From Deltaproteobacteria bacterium HGW-Deltaproteobacteria-13 (GTDB taxonomy: Bacteria > Desulfobacterota > Syntrophia > Syntrophales > Smithellaceae), in assembly GCA_002840555.1 (NCBI GenBank), contig PHBJ01000002.1:1-64000 (forward strand): DNA of 64,000 nt, written 5' to 3'. A model generated the notes under the pieces. The model made no database searches. It was not told the DNA's origin and saw only the letters and a list, made by a program, of their open reading frames with translations. Below, in pieces: positions 60,661 to 64,000 of this stretch (the stretch's first letter is position 1; each line of letters opens with the position of its first letter). Both the position numbers and the translations under genes were made by a program.

Positions 60661-60763
60661 GACGAATACTATCCAACGTTGACCTTTTCTGTTCTGGTTC
60701 CGTTTTTATTTAGTTCGCATTTGTTATTTCGATTTATGCGCGCCAATTATGCTAAAACCTAAA

Positions 60764-61495
60764 TCAAGGGCAGAGTCTCTTGTTTTGAGCAAATTTCAAT
60801 AAGTCGCAGGCTCCTAATTCGCACCCTTTTTGCGCATCACGGCAACCGAACTTGTTATTGCTCTGTGTAAAATAAGCAATAGCCCTGTTGATATAGGTTT
60901 CGGAAAACTCTGGGTTCAAGTGTATCGCCTTATTGAAGTCCTCGATGGCGCTTTTATACTGCTCGAGTTTTAAGTAAGCAAGTCCTCTGTTGTAGTAGGA
61001 ATCGTGGTCATCCCGTTTCAGGCGGATAGCATTGTTGAAGTTCTCAATAGCCAGTTTATATTGGCCAATATCTTTTCCATAAGTAAGCCCTCTGTTATAA
61101 TAGGCTTGGGCATAATCCGGTTTTAAGCGGATGGCATTGTTGAAGTCTTCAATTGCGCGTTGATATTGACTAAGTTCGCAATAAGCAATCGCCCTATTGT
61201 AGTAGGCCATGGCATAATCCGGTTTTAGGCGGATGGCCTCGTTGCAGTCATCGATGGCACGTTGATATTGACTTAGTGAATGGTAAGCGGCGCATCTTTT
61301 GACATAGGCCGAAACATTATCCGGCTACAGATTAATGACTTTGTCCAGATATTCAATAGCTTTTTGTGGGTCGGTATATTTTACTCCATCCCATAATGCA
61401 CCTGCCTTATTATACCAATCCACCGCCGTTTCGCTCATTGCGGGAGAACATAGAAATAATAAAATAAGAAAGATGGAAAAAATAATTTTGCACAT
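60764..61495 (-). pseudogene. TPR-repeat exported protein interrupted by an amber codon
   Basis: An open frame from ATG 61495 would encode 243 residues: a signal peptide (CKIIFSIFLILLFLCSPAMS) and then five or so TPR units. The repeated pattern is AYYNRG/AxAY…A I EDFN(N/K)AIRLKPD. A TAG at 61327-61325 (codon 57) interrupts it where the repeat context expects Gln (NLQPDN; CAG to TAG). The longest intact part (60764-61210, ATG 61210) keeps four repeats but no signal. It may be a decayed gene or a suppressible stop. Confidence 0.75.
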
Positions 61496-61578
61496 AAAAC
61501 CCCCTGTTTACATATTTTTATTGCGAAAAGAAATAAATGGAACCATTCTTCACTTAGTACTATCTCATAACACGGATA

Positions 61579-62547
61579 TTAGTCTCCGAGTCTACTAGGA
61601 CTTGGATTGTTGGCCAATTCTCTTCTTGCCTCAAGTGAGTATGTGAAGTAGTCATTTTCTTTCAAGATCCACCAATCCTTAAGACCTGAGATGGCAGTAT
61701 CCAATTCGTTTTCTATATTGGCAAAGCGTTTTTCCTGTTTCTTTATTGTAATAAATGAGTCCCAAAGTGCTGATGCGTCATCTGAAAAATTAAATGGTCG
61801 GTCGCAAATCCATTTCTCTTCTATTGGCATTTTCAGAAAATCCCAGTCCACATTGTTAGTTACAAGCAAGGCTAGGCGATGCTTCGTGCAGGTTGAAAGT
61901 TGCTTTGCGGCCTCAAAAATCTTGAATAATATGAAATTGTATCCGTCGTAAAGATTCCCCCATCCGCCCACAGCTCTGCCAGATTCTAGACTATTTTCGA
62001 TTTCGATATACCTGTAGTCCTGCATCCCTATGTATTTCACCTCAATTGCATAAGAGACTTGTTCCGGAGAAGTCGCCTCAATATCGAACTTGCCACCTAA
62101 TGCCTCAAGGTTATTGATTGTCCAACCGTTATCTGCAAGCCAGGAAGCAATCATAATCTCGATGAGTTTTCCTTTAAATATTCTTGCTTCTTGGTGTCGC
62201 TTTAATTTTTCGTTTGCAAATATCCATTTTTCAACAAGATCCGTCCTATAATGACTCTTAAGGTTTCTTGCCGGCGCTGATCCGTTAAGAAGGTAACGAT
62301 GAATAGGAAGTGTCATCCGCTTGAGAAAGCCGTTCCTAAATGCTCCTAGGACAATGGACTCGTGGTTGATTGGTCTGGAAGTAGTCGAGATTACCCTTCG
62401 GAAGTTTTCCCATATGGTATCAGGTACTATAATATCCCTCAGAACTGGACATGTCCCTCGTAAGTATGCAAATTCTTCCAAGAGGTCATTCTTGTCTGAA
62501 ACATTGAATGACTGGCACAAACATTGAGTACATTCCACAGTTAACAT
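61579..62547 (-). CDS. hypothetical protein with a PD-(D/E)XK-nuclease-like core
   Basis: The 322-residue protein matches no family I know. Residues ~125-175 read as a nuclease fold: helix FKGKLIEIMIASWLADNG, then GGKFDIEAT and AIEVKYIG. The D…EVK spacing is that of PD-(D/E)XK enzymes such as restriction or repair nucleases. The N-terminus has three cysteines (CTQCLC). It lies in the island bounded by the hemL remnant and could be a defence gene without its methylase. An inactive DNA-binding relative is also possible. Confidence 0.55.
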   Translation of the reverse strand: MLTVECTQCLCQSFNVSDKNDLLEEFAYLRGTCPVLRDIIVPDTIWENFRRVISTTSRPINHESIVLGAFRNGFLKRMTLPIHRYLLNGSAPARNLKSHYRTDLVEKWIFANEKLKRHQEARIFKGKLIEIMIASWLADNGWTINNLEALGGKFDIEATSPEQVSYAIEVKYIGMQDYRYIEIENSLESGRAVGGWGNLYDGYNFILFKIFEAAKQLSTCTKHRLALLVTNNVDWDFLKMPIEEKWICDRPFNFSDDASALWDSFITIKKQEKRFANIENELDTAISGLKDWWILKENDYFTYSLEARRELANNPSPSRLGD

Positions 62548-62656
62548 ACCTAATACATATTTCAGAAAAAATAGAATTATTAATTTAATTTATCTTTGAA
62601 CGAAATAGATTTACCTAAAATAATAATTGTCAATAAATTCTTTTTAAATGTGCCGG

Positions 62657-63940
62657 TCACAGATTTTTCAATGTTTTTGAGCAGGCATCAATTGTCTGAT
62701 CGATATCGGCATTCGTATGGGCGAAAGAAATAAAAACGGACTCAAATTGTGAAGGCGCCAGCCAGACGCCTTTTTTCAACATCGCCTGGAAGAAGCGGGC
62801 AAAAAGAGCCGTATCTGATTTTTTTGCAGTTTTTAAATCATAAACGGGGCCTTGTTGAAAAAATATCGTGAACATGGAACCACAGCGGTTGATACAAACA
62901 GGGATACCTTTTTCAGAAAATAATTTTTCCATTTCGCTGCAAAGACGTTCAGTTTTTTTGTCCAATAGAGCGAATGAATTTATTTTTGATTTAATGATAT
63001 TGAGTGTCGTTAATCCCGCGCTCATCGCCAGGGGGTTACCGGAGAGCGTCCCCGCCTGATAAATATCTCCCGCGGGGGCAAGTTTTTCCATGATTTCTTT
63101 TTTACCGCCAATGGCTCCCACGGGCATTCCTCCACCTATTATTTTGCCTAAACAGGTTAAATCAGGTTTGATTCCGATTAAATTCTGATAGCCGCCGAAG
63201 GTAAAACGAAATCCGGTAATCACTTCGTCAAAGATTAACAGGATGCCGTTTTTAGCCGTGAGTTCTCTGAGCTTTTCCAGAAATCCCTTCTGCGGCGGAA
63301 CAACCCCCATATTACCCGCTACCGGTTCAACGATAATAGCCGCCAGGTTTGAGCCATGCGTATCGATTGCTTTTTCCAGGGCGCTAATATCGTTATACGG
63401 TAAACTCAGCGTTAGCCGGGCAAGCTCTTTCGGAACTCCCGGGGAATCAGGGATCCCCAGTGTTGCGACGCCTGATCCGGCTTTGATTAATAGTGAATCG
63501 GAATGTCCATGGTAACAGCCGTCAAATTTGGCGATCATATTTCTTCCGGTAAAACCGCGCGCCAGGCGAATGGCCGTCATGGTTGCTTCAGTGCCGGAGG
63601 ATGTCAATCGTACAAGTTGTATGGATGGAATGGCCTCCGTTATTAATTTTGCCATTTGTGTTTCGGCTTGCGTCGGCGCGCCGAAACTGGTTCCTTTTTT
63701 AGCGGTATTGCAAATCGCCGCGGTTACTTTCGCCGGAGCGTGTCCCAGAATCATGGGGCCCCACGAGAGAACGTAATCAATATATTCTTTACCGGAAACA
63801 TCGTAAATTTTGCTGCCTTGAGCACGGTCCACAAAGACGGGGTTGCCGCCGACCGCCCTCCAGGCGCGAACGGGAGAGTTGACACCGCCGGAAATAACAC
63901 GGCGCGCTTTGATAAAACAATCTGAACGGGTTTTATTCAT
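62657..63940 (-). CDS. hemL: glutamate-1-semialdehyde 2,1-aminomutase
   Basis: The 427-residue protein is full length. It has ISGGVNSPVRAWRAV, DEVITGFRF, the PLP lysine region LTCLGKIIGGGMPVGAIGG, and QAGTLSGNPLAMSAG. It makes 5-aminolevulinate for heme and corrinoid synthesis through the C5 pathway. Its start overlaps the end of an upstream frame (ATGA). Its 3' end is intact, unlike the remnant at 60535. Confidence 0.97.
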   Translation of the reverse strand: MNKTRSDCFIKARRVISGGVNSPVRAWRAVGGNPVFVDRAQGSKIYDVSGKEYIDYVLSWGPMILGHAPAKVTAAICNTAKKGTSFGAPTQAETQMAKLITEAIPSIQLVRLTSSGTEATMTAIRLARGFTGRNMIAKFDGCYHGHSDSLLIKAGSGVATLGIPDSPGVPKELARLTLSLPYNDISALEKAIDTHGSNLAAIIVEPVAGNMGVVPPQKGFLEKLRELTAKNGILLIFDEVITGFRFTFGGYQNLIGIKPDLTCLGKIIGGGMPVGAIGGKKEIMEKLAPAGDIYQAGTLSGNPLAMSAGLTTLNIIKSKINSFALLDKKTERLCSEMEKLFSEKGIPVCINRCGSMFTIFFQQGPVYDLKTAKKSDTALFARFFQAMLKKGVWLAPSQFESVFISFAHTNADIDQTIDACSKTLKNL

Positions 63941-64000
63941 TTGAAATACTCCGGTGATGCTTTTTTATATTCTTGAACACTTTCCAATATCAGGTAATCA
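63937..64000 (-). CDS. C-terminal end of an upstream gene
   Basis: A frame open at the window edge reads …DYLILESVQEYKKASPEYFK and stops with TGA (63939-63937), overlapping the hemL ATG by one base. The family cannot be recognised from 20 residues. The overlap suggests an operon with hemL. Confidence 0.5.
   Translation of the reverse strand, partial: DYLILESVQEYKKASPEYFK

Larger units (their letters stand above)
60441..60763. other. gap between the TPR gene and gmd
   Basis: The stretch of 323 bases contains the gmd promoter (60495-60523), the hemL 3' remnant (60535-60660) and about 100 bases of unassigned DNA up to the TPR gene stop. No intact gene is present. Confidence 0.6.

Overview
The window looks like a chromosome segment of an anaerobic Gram-negative bacterium. 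It is probably a syntrophic or fermentative deltaproteobacterium of the Syntrophales type. This is inferred from gene content, not from a marker gene. The indications are a 1422-residue 2-hydroxyacyl/benzoyl-CoA reductase-type activase, an ADP-forming acyl-CoA synthetase, a biotin-dependent acyl-CoA carboxyltransferase, a Methanosarcina-type gamma carbonic anhydrase, a phasin, several lipoproteins and a lipopolysaccharide-type sugar pathway (gmd, fcl, rfbD). I found no rRNA, tRNA, CRISPR array, insertion sequence or replication origin.

Layout. 1-1304: a 5'-truncated gltX joined to a lipoprotein-signal-like leader. 1367-10158: a minus-strand locus. Its core is a tight seven-gene run behind one strong promoter: PqqD-like protein, NTP_transf_5-type nucleotidyltransferase, an HPr-kinase-like/GT2 fusion, two further GT2 genes, a radical SAM/SPASM protein and a polytopic membrane protein. 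A separately promoted GT-B glycosyltransferase follows. 10215-25355: mixed metabolism and envelope genes (DUF2784, SMP-30-like, carboxyltransferase, GNAT divergent from ADP-forming acyl-CoA synthetase, dinB with UPF0270, a class A PBP, nitroreductase, cupin, cyclase, small lipoproteins, YtxH). 25456-34430: DUF2628, a LytS/LytTR two-component pair, a lone acyl carrier protein, DUF2889, phasin, UbiB/ABC1 kinase and a P-type ATPase. 34665-38331: DedA, truA, rfbD, a diguanylate cyclase and a small membrane protein. 38405-40203: three tandem paralogues of unknown function. 40554-51961: a housekeeping run (mutL, miaA, TPR-SLH lipoprotein, valS, nadC, birA, coaX, coaE, gamma carbonic anhydrase, J-domain protein). 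51973-64000, all minus strand: mobA and the giant activase, atpB with two accessory genes, fcl and gmd, a short island bounded by a hemL 3' remnant, and intact hemL.

How genes work together. The strongest candidate for an undescribed system is the PqqD / HprK-like / nucleotidyltransferase / radical SAM / glycosyltransferase operon. It combines a peptide-recognition domain, an ATP-dependent kinase-like domain and a radical SAM enzyme with three related glycosyltransferase domains, but no precursor peptide, cyclase or transporter is visible. Other notable points are an inverted repeat next to a consensus promoter between the acyl-CoA synthetase and acetyltransferase genes, a gene-conversion-like tract in the triplicated genes, a TPR gene broken by an amber codon, and the hemL remnant that marks one edge of a roughly 2-kb insertion.
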